DNA from: Puccinia triticina
Lineage: Eukaryota > Basidiomycota > Pucciniomycetes > Pucciniales > Pucciniaceae
Assembly: GCF_026914185.1 (NCBI RefSeq)
Contig: NC_070562.1
Location: 4,526,001-4,590,000, forward strand
Length of the DNA: 64,000 nt
Reading direction: 5' to 3'
The number at the start of each line of letters is the position of its first letter. Positions within the stretch are counted from its first letter, which is position 1. Under the pieces are notes generated by a model, which did no database searches, had not been told where the DNA came from, and worked only from the letters and a program-made list of their open reading frames with translations. Positions 26,098-35,815 of the stretch are shown here, in pieces. Both the position numbers and the translations under genes were made by a program.

Positions 26098-26497
26098 CGG
26101 TTGTGCCTCCCCCGAGCAGTAGGGATACTGTAGTAGCTAAAGTAGGAACTTGTAAACTAGTCGTCCGGAATGCAATGGATTCACGGCTGTTTGCAAGCCT
26201 CAGCTTCTCCACACTACATGATCCCCAAGCCACAACCCCCTTTTCCGCCACATTTCTCATAGACTCAGGAGCCACCCACAACATCCTGAGTGGGGCCTTT
26301 GCTGCGAGAGCGGGCCTGGCACTGACCGATTCGGTCGCTGTGAGGACCATTTCTGGTTTTGACGGCTCGGGGAGCCAGGCCTCCCAGGAGGTGGACCTCA
26401 TACTCGACCAAGACCCAAACCCCTCGACATTCATTATCACGACTCTGAAGGACAGCTACGACGGGATCCTAGGGATGCCGTGGATCAAACAGCACAG
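26098..26497 (+). pseudogene. Chromovirus protease (start of pol)
   Basis: Retropepsin in the -1 frame relative to gag. Key motifs are FLIDSGATHNILS (active site near 26269) and DGILGMPWIKQH at the end. The frame is cut at 26498 by the solo LTR. Downstream pol resumes at 27955 in the same frame (insertion plus duplication is 1461 bp, a multiple of three). Confidence 0.85.
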
Positions 26498-26543
26498 TGT
26501 GGTGTTCCATATGCGTGACAATGCCAAAAGCTCATTGCAGAGG

Positions 26544-26775
26544 TATTAGGGGGTTTCAAAGTTGGCCAGGTCTGACTTGCATGCACCTTTTCAAGTCAGT
26601 GTTCAAGTTCATTCTTGAACACTGAGTTGCAAAAGTGCATGCAAGTCATATTGTACTACACCCCCCAAACCTGCTTGAAGTTTTTTTTGAATGTTGGTGC
26701 TGAGGGAAATTCTTGAAAACCAACTTGCAACAGTACATGCAAGTCATGCATGGCCAACTTTGAATCCCCCTATTA
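26544..26775. mobile_element. ~230-bp MITE inside solo LTR 2
   Basis: The inverted ends read TATTAGGGGG then TTCAAAGTTGGCCA at the left, and the complement at the right (GGCCAACTTTGAATCCCCC). It also contains a small inner inverted repeat (TTCAAGTTCATTCTTGAA). Exact borders and duplication are uncertain by a few bases. Confidence 0.72.
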
Positions 26776-26949
26776 TAGTGGAGGGAGTGTCTAATACAGT
26801 GCGGGGGAAGAAGGGAAGAAGGAGCAAGAGGGGAGGAGAGGCCTTGACCCCCAACATTGGAAGTGGAACAGGTTAGACAATGGATGCAGAGTGTGTGGAA
26901 GAGGATGGAAGATGGCTTGGTTGCATAGCAACACATGACATCATGCAGC

Positions 26950-27370
26950 GCAGTACATGCATGAAAGTGCTGTGTAGCTCAAGCGCCTCATGCAGTATAT
27001 ATCCCTCATTGTTTGTACGCATAGTACAGCATATGCAGGTAGATAAGCTGTACAGGAAGTGTCTCCCGCAGCATAAATCCCTCATTTTTTGTAAATGTAG
27101 CACAGCATATGCAGGCAGATAAGCTGTACAGGAAGTGTCTCCTGCAGCATAAATCCCTCATTGTTTGTACACAAAGCACATCATATGCAGGTAGATAAGA
27201 TGTACAGGAGGTGTCTCCTGCAGCATAAATCCCTCATTGTTTGTAAGGCAGTGCAGCACATGCATGCAGATGCTGTGTAGTTGAGTGTCTCCTGCAGCAT
27301 AAACCCCTCGTTGTTTGTACATGCATCGCAGTACATGCATGAGAGGCTGTGTAGTTGAGATCCCCTGCAG
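26950..27370 (+). repeat. ~80-bp minisatellite in solo LTR 2
   Basis: About five to six imperfect copies of a unit containing GTCTCCTGCAGCATAAATCC, CTCATTGTTTGTAC and GCAGGTAGATAAGCTGTACA. It lies just upstream of the TATA-like box, so it may act as an enhancer-type repeat of the LTR. Confidence 0.8.
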
Positions 27371-27954
27371 CAATAATCCCTCATGAGGAGCTTCCCTGGA
27401 GCAAAAAATCCCTCACCCTTCAATATATAAGGATGCCCTTTCTCCCCTCATCAGATGTTTCGCCATCAGCCTACAGAGGTTTGGTCACAAGTGGTTAGTT
27501 AGTTTAGTCAGCAGTGGTTATTAGCGGTATTAGTGATTAGTACAAGTACCGTAGAAGTTTAGTAGTGGTATAAGTGTGTCAGCAGTAGTAGAACCAATCA
27601 TAACACAACAACAAATTCGAGTTAAGCAGCATATTAGTAACGTGTAGTACGAGTATAACAAAGTAAGTATATTGTCTGCGAGCAAAGAAGTTATAACAGA
27701 TTTACTAGCCTGTTGAATCAAGTGATCTAGGTCTGATAGAGATTACTATATGAAAGTAAGATCTATCTTGGAATCAGCCATATCTTTATAACTATTGATT
27801 ACAAGACTCTTAGATATTTGCATAGTATTATTAGAGGGGCAGGTCTTTCAAACCACCCGTAAGTTGTAATAGCCTTTCAACCTATTAAGCAATTTATTTC
27901 CCCCTCAGCGGATATTCCACCAAATTATATTTAGTGTCCCACACGAGTCCTACA

Positions 27955-30042
27955 ACGGAAACAGGATCAACTGGCGCAACCGCCAACTGACACCCCTCTC
28001 AACAAGGATCGCCACTGCCGAGACAGTGTTGTCAACTCTGAAAACAACCTCGCAGGACGGGGAGGAGCCTGTAGTGAGGCAAGTGAGGAGAATTGACGAG
28101 GGGGTGCGTGCTTTATGCCGATCAACACCCCCGCGATGTGAGTCCCACCAACCTCCCACTCCACATGCCCATATAAGAACAACTGGCAAGCGGATACATC
28201 CGCTAGAACTTCTCACACAGGTATCAACAACAACACCCCCTCACAAGGGGCCGGCCGGCGGCGAGATTCCAGCGGGACAGCCCGTAGGGGCGACACCAAT
28301 GGGTACCACTGCGACCGCTCCAGCGGTTTTGTCTATACCAAAATCGACCTCCACCGACGGGGAGGAGCCCGTAGGGAGGTAAGCAAGGTTAAATGACGAG
28401 GGGGTGCGCGCTTTATGCGGAACAACGCCCCCGCAATGTGAGTCCCCAACCATCACCCCATTACCCCTGTATCCCGCAGATTTAAGGGCAACTGGCAAGC
28501 GGATACGTTTTCCGGATCTGGTGGAACAGGTACCCGGGTCGATTTGTGTGGATAAGACATCCTGGTCCACATTGGCGAGGCTGGCAGCGGAGGCTAAGGG
28601 AGCCGAGCCGGCGAGAGCACTGGAGGAAATGGTACCGTCGAGGTACCACTCTTACCTCCACATGTTTCGCAAGACGGAGGCCCAACAACTGCCTCCACAA
28701 CGCAAATACGACTTCTGAGTGGATCTAGTCCCGGGAGCGGTACCGCAAGCCAGCTGGGTGATCCCACTATCCCCGGCGGAGAACGAAACGTTGGACAAGC
28801 TCATCAGAGAGGGCCTCGACAACGGGACGATCAGGCGGACGACGTTTCCGTGGGCAGCGCCGGTGCTATTTACGGGGAAGAAGGACGGTAACCTGAGACC
28901 GTGCTTTGACTATCGGAAATTGAACGCACTTACCGTGAAGAATAAGTACCCACTTCCCTTGACAATGGACTTAGTGGATAGCCTACTTGACGCTGATAGG
29001 TTCACCAAACTCAACCTGTGCAATGCTTATGGCAACCTCAGAGTGGCCAAGGGTGACGAGGAAAAATTGGCTTTTGTGTGCCGCGCTGGTCAGTTTGCGC
29101 CGTTGACGATGCCGTTCGGACCGACGGGGGCGCCTGGTTTTTTCCAATTCTTCATACAGGATATCCTACTGGGCAGGATCGGAAGAGATACGGCGGCGTA
29201 CCTGGACAACATCATGATCTATACGCAGCGGGGGACCGACCATGAAGAAGCGGTCAGCGGAGTGCTTGAGACACTTAGCAAGCACCAGCTTTGGCTTAAG
29301 CCGGAGAAATGCGAGTTCTTGCGAGAGGAGGTCGAATACCTCGGCCTGCTCATATTGTGTAACCGAGTGCGGATGGACCCAGCAAAGGTCAAAGCGGTAA
29401 CGGACTGGCCGGCCCCCACCAACGTCACAGAACTGCAACGTTTTGTGGGGTTCACTAATTTCTACCGGCGGTTCATAGATCAATTTTCGAGGACAACACG
29501 GCCGCTCCATGAACGCACAAGAATGGACACGCGCTTCATTTGGGATAAACGTTGTGATGCGGCTTTCAAATCCCTCAAAACGGCGTTCACAAAAGCCCCG
29601 ATTTTGACGATCGCGGACCCTTACCGACCATTCCTGCTGGAGTGTGACTTCTCGGACTTCGCATTGGGAGCGGTATTGTCTCAGGTATGCGAGAAGGACA
29701 AAGAATTACACCCAGTAGCTTACCTATTGAGATCCCTCATCCAAGCGGAGCGGAATTACGAAATATTTGACAAAGAGCTCCTGGCGATCGTGGCGGCATT
29801 CAAGGAGTGGCGCCACTACTTGGAAGGCAACCCCAACAGGTTGAAAGCTATAGTGTACACGGATCACAGGAACCTCGAGAGATTTATGACCACCAAAAGC
29901 TTGTCACGTCGGCAAGCGCGCTGGGCCGAAACGCTGGGGAATTTCGATTTCGAGATCATCTTCCGCCCCGGGAGACAAGGGACGAAGCCTGATGCTTTGT
30001 CTAGGCGTCCAGACCTAGCGCCTAGCAAGGAGGACAAGCTGT
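27955..30042 (+). pseudogene. Chromovirus reverse transcriptase and RNase H
   Basis: Middle part of pol. A linker (27955 to about 28540) contains a ~300-bp imperfect tandem duplication (DGEEPV...DEGVRALC twice). RT starts around 28620 (YHSYLHMFRKTEAQQLPPQR) and includes PCFDYRKLNALTVKNKYPLP, LTMPFGPTGAPGFFQ and AYLDNIMIYT. RNase H follows with LLECDFSDFALGAVLSQ, YEIFDKELLAIVAAFKEWR and YTDHRNLERF, ending GRQGTKPDALSRRPD. In-frame stops are at 28380 (TAA) and 28716 (TGA, where tryptophan or a related codon is expected). Two RT catalytic positions are changed: TKLD is TKLN (codon 29013-29015) and YLDD is YLDN (codon 29208-29210). The frame ends where the hairpin array inserted. Confidence 0.9.
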
Positions 30043-31131
30043 GTCAGCCGGGCTACTATAATAAGTTAGAGCCCGGCTAACTATTGTAGCATTACAAAAA
30101 TTATATGTAATAATAGCGGCGCAGAGCGCCGCGTAAAAAATAGACTTCTTTCTTGTAAAGAGACCTAGCTGCGGCGCGGAGCGCCGCGCACATAATAATA
30201 AAGATTCCTTAGACGAGTAAGGAAAATAAAGCTCCGGCCGAAGAATCGGCAGGAGAAAGAATATTAGTTAAAACCCGTTCTCAAGCCAAGAGAACGGGTC
30301 GTCAGAAACTCTCAAGAGACTACTAAACAGAGAGTAGTCTCTATGAGAAATAGAAGCACTTCGGTTGGGGAGGAGAGAAACAGAATTATACTACTCCTCC
30401 TCCCCCGGCCGAGGATAGAACATAAACCACGCTATTCCTCGAGCCGAGGAATAGCAAATAGATCACAGGACAAATAACCATGAAAGAGAGCGAAGGGACT
30501 AGTAGAATCCCCCTTCACTCCCGTCATCCTTGTTAGAAGCACGGCTTCCTCCGGCCGAGAAACGGAGGAAGTATTTGCAATAAGAGCTACAACCCTATTG
30601 GTTGTAGCTTGAATATATAATAGAGGGCCTTCGGGCGAAGGAAGGCCCCTCAGATACCTTCATAACCGACTCGCCGCTTCGCCAGACCCGCCCTCGTCCT
30701 ATCCGACCAGCGCGCCTTCTGACCCAGCTCCGATTACGGTTTCTTAAGGAATCAACAGTCTTTTTTTTTCCGCAAACATACTTCAAAAAGTAAGTTTGCG
30801 TTTTTTTTGTCTTTCTACCGGGATCTATATCCCTATCATTATCCTGGGAGCGAACCATCGCTCAATCACCCCCTTTTCAAGGGCCCCAGACGCCACAGGT
30901 CACGAAAACCCCTGCGCATTTCGTGCGCAGGCCCTGTAAGAACTGCGGAGGGCACTAAAACACCCCAGGCGCCCCTGGCCCCTCCGTTAAACCTATTTTT
31001 TTGGTTCATTAGAAATAGCTTTCTAAGCTATTTCACACTTTTTACCGCGCTTTTGCTGCGCGCGCTACTGTACCGTGCTCTGTCGTCGGCGTAGCTAGAA
31101 GAGCACTCGTGCTCTTGGCATCACCAAGCCT
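30043..31131. mobile_element. Mobile hairpin array (1089 bp) with 10-bp target duplication
   Basis: The 10-bp GACAAGCTGT occurs on both sides (30033-30042 and 31132-31141), and removal restores pol in frame (EDKLSFGQLL). The insert is a string of about twenty different, mostly perfect hairpins. Examples: GCGGCGC-AGA-GCGCCGC (30116), ACCCGTTCTC/GAGAACGGGT (30272-30299), AGAGACTACT/AGTAGTCTCT (30315), GCTATTCCTCG/CGAGGAATAGC (30431), CTTCCTCCG/CGGAGGAAG (30545), AGCTACAACC/GGTTGTAGCT (30585), CCTGCGCA/TGCGCAGG (30910), GAAATAGCTT/AAGCTATTTC (31011) and AGAGCAC/GTGCTCT (31099). Stems share no common sequence. No terminal inverted repeat, LTR ends or protein gene are seen. I cannot place it in a known transposon class. 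Confidence 0.8.
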
Positions 31132-32720
31132 GACAAGCTGTCATTTGGCCAGCTACTACGACCGGAGAACATCACGCCGGAAACATTCGCGGCGGTCTCC
31201 GTACTGGAGTGGGCCGAGGTGGATTAGTGGTTTGTCGACGAGACGATCGAGTTGGAGGACGCCGAAAGGTACTTCAAGGTGGATGTGCTTGGCAGCGGGG
31301 AAGGGGACCACTTAAATCCTTCAGATAGGGACATAGCGCCAACAGACGCCGAGCTGATAAGTCTCATCCGCGCTTCCACACATAAGGATCAACGACTGAT
31401 GGCCCTTTTACAAAGGATGCAGGCAGGCGACGCTAGTCTGGGCGAATACACGTACACGGATGGGGTGATGTACCGGAACGGGCTGATTGAGGTACTGGCG
31501 GACAAGTCAATTAAGCGAGCCGTCACGCAAAGTCGTCACGACTGCCAGCCGGTGGGACACCCAGGCAGGACCAAGACGCTGGCGCTGATCCAACGTTGCT
31601 TTACTTGGCCGTCGATGAAACGCTTTGTGAACGGATATGTCGACGGCTGCGACTCGTGCCAGAGGGTTAAGTCATCAACGCAAAAGCCGCTTGGGACCCT
31701 TGAACCGCTGCCCATACCAGCGGGCCCGTGGACCGACATCTCCTACGACCTAATCACAGATCTGCCGAATCCAAATGGAGCTGATAGCATCCTGACGGTA
31801 GTAGACCGTCTCACGAAGATGGCCCATTTCATACCTTGTAAAAAGACCACGAACGCGGGAGAGCTGGCGGATCTAATGCTACGACACGTGTGGAAACTCC
31901 ACGGGACGCCCAAAACAATTGTATCGGATAGAGGAAGCATCTTTATCTCACAGATCACAAGAGAGCTTAGCAAAGCTCTGGGTATCCGACTAAGCCCCTT
32001 GACAGCGTTCCACCCACAGACTGACGGCCAGTCCGAAATAGTCAACAAAGCCGTCGAGCAGTACTTACAACATTTTGTGAATTACCATCAAGACAACTGG
32101 GAACCGCTACTCGCCATTGCGGAATTCGCGTATAACAACCATGACCATTCCTCAACAGGTATGTCACCGTTCAAAGCTAATTACGGTTTCGACGCGACAA
32201 TAGGGGGCGTACCCTTGACAGGACAGTGTCTCCCAGCGGTCGAGAAGAGATTAGAAGACCTAGTCGAGGTACAACAAGAGCTGAAGGCAAACCTGGAGGG
32301 GGCACAACTTACCATGAAAAGACATTTTGACAAACGGGTGCGGGAAACACCATCGCGGAGCGTCGGCGACGCGGTCTGGCTCAGTAGCAGGAACATCTCA
32401 ACGACGAGGCCCAGTCCAAAATTATCTCACCGGTGGCTAGGACCGTATTTTATCTCTAATAAGGTTTCCCCATTGGTGTACACGCTGACACTACCGCCCT
32501 CAATGAAGGGGGTGCATCCAAACTTTTATGTTTCTTTGCTTAGGAAGGCTAGTCAAGACACCATAGAAGGAATAGCCGCGGCGGAACAAGGACCAGTCAA
32601 GGTAGAAGGGGAAGAAGAGTGGGAAGTTGAGGAAATTTTGGACAGTAGGAAATGGCGAGGAAAAAAGGAGTATCTAGTGGGATGGAAGGGCTACGGACCG
32701 GAAGCTGTGGTGATCAATCT
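31132..32720 (+). pseudogene. Chromovirus integrase with truncated chromodomain
   Basis: Last part of pol. HHCC zinc domain: HDCQPVGHPGRTKTLAL ... CDSCQRVK. Catalytic DDE core: DISYDLITDLPNPNG, TIVSDRGSIF, and FHPQTDGQSEIVNKAVEQYL with the glutamate present. GPY-type module: KLSHRWLGPYFI. The chromodomain starts WEVEEILDSRKWRGKKEYL and VGWKGYGPE but loses the family at the next residues, where the usual WEP box should be. A TAG at 31225-31227 replaces the expected tryptophan in AEVD-WFVDE; the open frame then runs from about 31252. The catalytic triad itself looks complete. Confidence 0.9.
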
Positions 32721-33762
32721 TGTGGCGCCGGTGGCGCATTCAGTTTCCAATTTTTTTCTTTTCACTCCCCTCTTCTCAGATTTCCACTCTTACTTCCTCT
32801 CAGCTCACCAGCTTTTGTTTTCAGCTTTCTTGGTCCTAACACAGCGCCTGCTGTGGGTTTTATTTCCTTGTTTGTTTTTTGGTTTCTGTTTCTTTCTTGT
32901 TTGTCATTGCCTGCCCTAAGTGTTTTCTGTCTTTTCCCTTTTTCTCTTTTCCTGTTTTGTTTCACTTTTGGTTCTTTTCTTTCTGCTTCCCATCACTGTG
33001 TTTTCCTTCTTTCTGTGTTGTTTTCTTTTTTTTCCTTCTGTTTCTCCTGGTTTTTGTCGCGCGCTTGTGCGCGCGGGGGTATGATGACTTGTCCGCAGCA
33101 TGTCACAGTCCCCAGAGTCTGAGTTCAGCTCGAACTCAGATGATGGGGCGGCATGGACTTCGTCTGAACCATAGAATTTTATCTCAGATCATCCATCAAC
33201 CTCAGAATCCCGAATCCAAAGTTTATTGATCCGACTGTTTGCCAATATACTCGCGGAGCTTCTGAGTTCATCCTCTCAGCCCCGCGCCAATCCTCTTCTA
33301 GATCCCTTTGCTTTTTTTTAGATCACTTTTCTCCGGCTAAGTTCGCCGGCTTTCCTTTTCCCTCAGACTCACAACACCAAAACCACCACCGACGGAAATC
33401 TACTTTCCGTCGTCTCTCAAAAATCCCCCTTCCCAAACGCTACCCCCTTCGAATCCCAGAATCCTCAGTTTTTCCTATACCACCGCAAAGGCAGCGCATC
33501 AGCGCAACATCCCTTCCAGTAACTGCCGACGGCCCAGCACCGGTCGGAGTTCCACAACGCCAATTCATGGGAAACAAGCGCCAATCTCACCCACTGTTGA
33601 CAATTAACCCAGGAATTCAACAACAATTTTCCCAACGCGGCGGATCAACACCGGAGGTCACGGCGGTTTAAATGAGGGTTGGCTTTTTCCCTGCGGGGTT
33701 TTTTGACGCCGCCCGGGGATCAGAGCGCAGAGCCGGGGGCTTGGGCGTTAAGGGCGGAGTAA
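32721..33762. other. Noncoding chromovirus tail, T-rich then hairpin-bearing
   Basis: From the broken chromodomain to the 3' LTR. 32745-33055 is strongly pyrimidine-rich on the plus strand. Hairpins include GCGCC-GGT-GGCGC near 32734, GCGCGCTTGTGCGCGC near 33060, and CTGAGTTCAGCTCGAACTCAG near 33119. A purine-rich GTTAAGGGCGGAGTAA directly before the 3' LTR is a plausible polypurine tract. No gene was recognised. Confidence 0.5.
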
Positions 33763-33950
33763 TGTTATGAGCTGCGCTTGCGCGCCTGGCTTACTCCAAG
33801 GGGCATGTTACTTGTTGTATGTACATGTCACAGGTCCCCAGCATTAGAGGGACCTGGGGGGGAGATCATCTTGCTTCCCCATCTAGCAATCAACTATTTA
33901 GCTAGACAGATCAGACAGCGCCTCCTCACCCCGACAGACAGACCAATACA
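33763..33950 (+). repeat. 3' LTR of the chromovirus
   Basis: 188 bp, same ends as the 5' LTR and two substitutions from it. The right duplication CAGAA follows at 33951-33955, after which the satellite sequence of foldback 1 resumes. Confidence 0.95.
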
Positions 33951-33955
33951 CAGAA

Positions 33956-35380
33956 ACACAAAAAATGACGCAATAGTTTGTGACTGATTAAATGGGGCTG
34001 CTACATTGGGAGATTTCATTGGCAAAAAAACTTCCTAAATTAATCTTTCAGCTTTTCTCATCATTACGGTACTAATATCATGAATTCATCCCCATTTCTA
34101 GTTGAGATATAGTTGCAGAAACACAACAAAACCAACCAACTAGGCAATATTTCACACTGATCAGACTGTAACTGCAACATTTTGGGACTTTCATAGAACA
34201 AAAATTTCTCAGATTATTGTTCAGATATTGCTGATCCTCATGGTACCAATATCATGAAATAAATCTTAGCCCTGGTTGAGACACAGTGGCAGAAGCACAA
34301 AAAACACTGCCTGATAATTTTAGGGGATAGTTTCAAACCAACCATACTCAATCAATCTCTTTAGATTCAAAAAATGTTGAACCTCAGATTCTGAGATAAC
34401 ATCAGTTGACCCATTGAATATATTGGGGCAACACCTCCCATTAGTCTTTGATTGAACAACAGAAGCAAAAGACACCTTACTCAAATCTGGTACAAACATT
34501 AAATCAATCTCAGGCCTAGTAGAAATTTACGATATTGGATATGATGAGTCATATATAAAAGCCATTAAGTTTGAACAAAATTGATGTAGCATGATATATT
34601 GAGACTTATTTTTTTGGACTTACTTCGCGCACTGCGAAAAGCTCTTCGCGCACTGTGCAGTGCGCGAAGTTTGCAAACACTTCGCGCACTGCGCGTGAAG
34701 GGCGCAACTTTTTCAAATTATTTTTTGACCAATCAATAGAAAAGCTTATTATTGTCCTCTGTGAATTTATTTGGAGTTTTTTGAAGCTTCCTTGTATGCT
34801 TAAAAATCACACCAATAAAAAAAACAAGTACAGCCATTTGGGGACCTGGAATTCATATTCCCACCAGTCAAAAAATCCAAATAATTTAGTGAATAATGAT
34901 ACATATGAATTCAAACTTTTTAGAATTTTTTGGCCACTTTGTGCAAGAATAAGGCTTTCAAAAATTAGGAAAGTTCACCACTTACTGGCGCATTTTGGCA
35001 TATCTTGAGAAACAGTTACTGGTTTTTGAAAGCCTTGTCCTTGTACAAAGTGGCCAAAAAGTTCTAAAACTTTTAAATACATGTTTAATATGATTCAATA
35101 AATTAATTGGATTTTTTGGCCTGTGGGAATATGAATTCCAGGTCCCCAAATGGCTGTACTTGTTTTTTTTATTGGTGGGATTTTTAAGCATACAAGGAAG
35201 CTTCAAAAAACTCCAAATAAATTCACAGAGGACAATAATAAGCTTGTCTATTGATTGGTCAAAAAATAATTTGAAAAAGTTGCGCCCTTCACGCGCAGTG
35301 CGCGAAGTGTTTGCAAACTTCGCGCACTGCACAGTGCGCGAAGAGCTTTTCGCAGGGCGCGAAGTAAGTCCGTATTTTTT

Positions 35381-35411
<31 letters not shown>

Positions 35412-35812
35412 CTTTGGAAAGTAGATTTCAACACTTCTGCAAGTTTCAAGTGACAATAATTCATGCTTCCCCATTCCTCCTCCCCCCTACCCCTTACCGC
35501 CTGACTTAAAAGACTATTCTTTCTCAGGAATAATTCATATGAGTATGTAAAAATGACCTATTTGATCTGGCAACAAAATGAAACTTTTACTATGGTTGAA
35601 AACTAAGAAAGGAGGAAATCAAGAGAAATAGAGATGATAGAAGGTCTATGATGCTGCAGGAAGGAAACAAATTAAAGAGAAATTTCAAAAAAAAAAAAAA
35701 CATGATCAATATAATTTGATCAATATATGCCATATTGATCAATATAATTTGATCAATATATGCCATATTGATCAATATATGCCTCCCCAAATTCATCCAT
35801 GTTTGTAGTGTT
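33956..35812. repeat. Right arm and terminus of foldback element 1
   Basis: Satellite remnants to about 34370, then the reverse complement of the left subterminal repeat (landmarks such as AGTCTTTGATTGAACAACAG and CTCAGGCCTAGTAGAAATTT mirror 15880-15960). The ATTGATCAAT repeats lie at 35703-35780. It ends at 35810 with the complement of CACTACAAACATGG. The snapback element at 34615-35372 is inserted in it. Confidence 0.85.
34615..35372. mobile_element. 758-bp snapback (near-perfect palindrome) element
   Basis: The two halves are inverted copies over almost the whole length, meeting near 34995. The ends read GGACTTACTTCGCGC, followed by nested GC palindromes such as CTTCGCGCACTGTGCAG. An 8-bp duplication TATTTTTT flanks it (34607-34614, 35373-35380). 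No protein gene; the long frames on each strand are mirror translations. The 8-bp duplication suggests a hAT or Mutator-type transposase in trans. Confidence 0.82.
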
Positions 35813-35815
35813 AAA

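Larger units (their letters stand above)
26498..27954 (+). mobile_element. Solo LTR 2 (1457 bp) inside chromovirus pol
   Basis: Starts TGTGGTGTTCC and ends GAGTCCTACA, like solo LTR 1. The flanking duplication is ACAG (26494-26497) and ACGG (27955-27958), one transition apart. Collapsing it gives an in-frame protease-RT join with the expected QHGNRINW. It contains a MITE at 26544-26775, a minisatellite at about 26950-27370, and a promoter-like ATATATAAGG near 27424 preceded by GAGCTTCCCTGGAGC. Confidence 0.82.
24737..33950 (+). mobile_element. Ty3/gypsy chromovirus, full length but inactivated
   Basis: Two 188-bp LTRs (TG...CA), the 5-bp target duplication CAGAA at 24732-24736 and 33951-33955, and internal order gag, protease, RT, RNase H, integrase, chromodomain. 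This order and the chromodomain define a chromovirus. The LTRs differ at only two positions, so insertion was recent. A solo LTR (26498-27954) and a hairpin array (30043-31131) later inserted into pol. Reading frames show pol lay in the -1 frame relative to gag. Premature stops at 25489, 28380, 28716 and 31225, and two lost RT catalytic aspartates, make it non-autonomous. Confidence 0.95.

Noticed and set aside
26950..27370. CRISPR-like array
   Set aside because: Regular repeats, but the spacers are also similar and the sequence is eukaryotic LTR minisatellite.
35280..35474. Lysine-run open frames near 35380-35430
   Set aside because: Translation of a T/A homopolymer tract at the edge of the snapback element.
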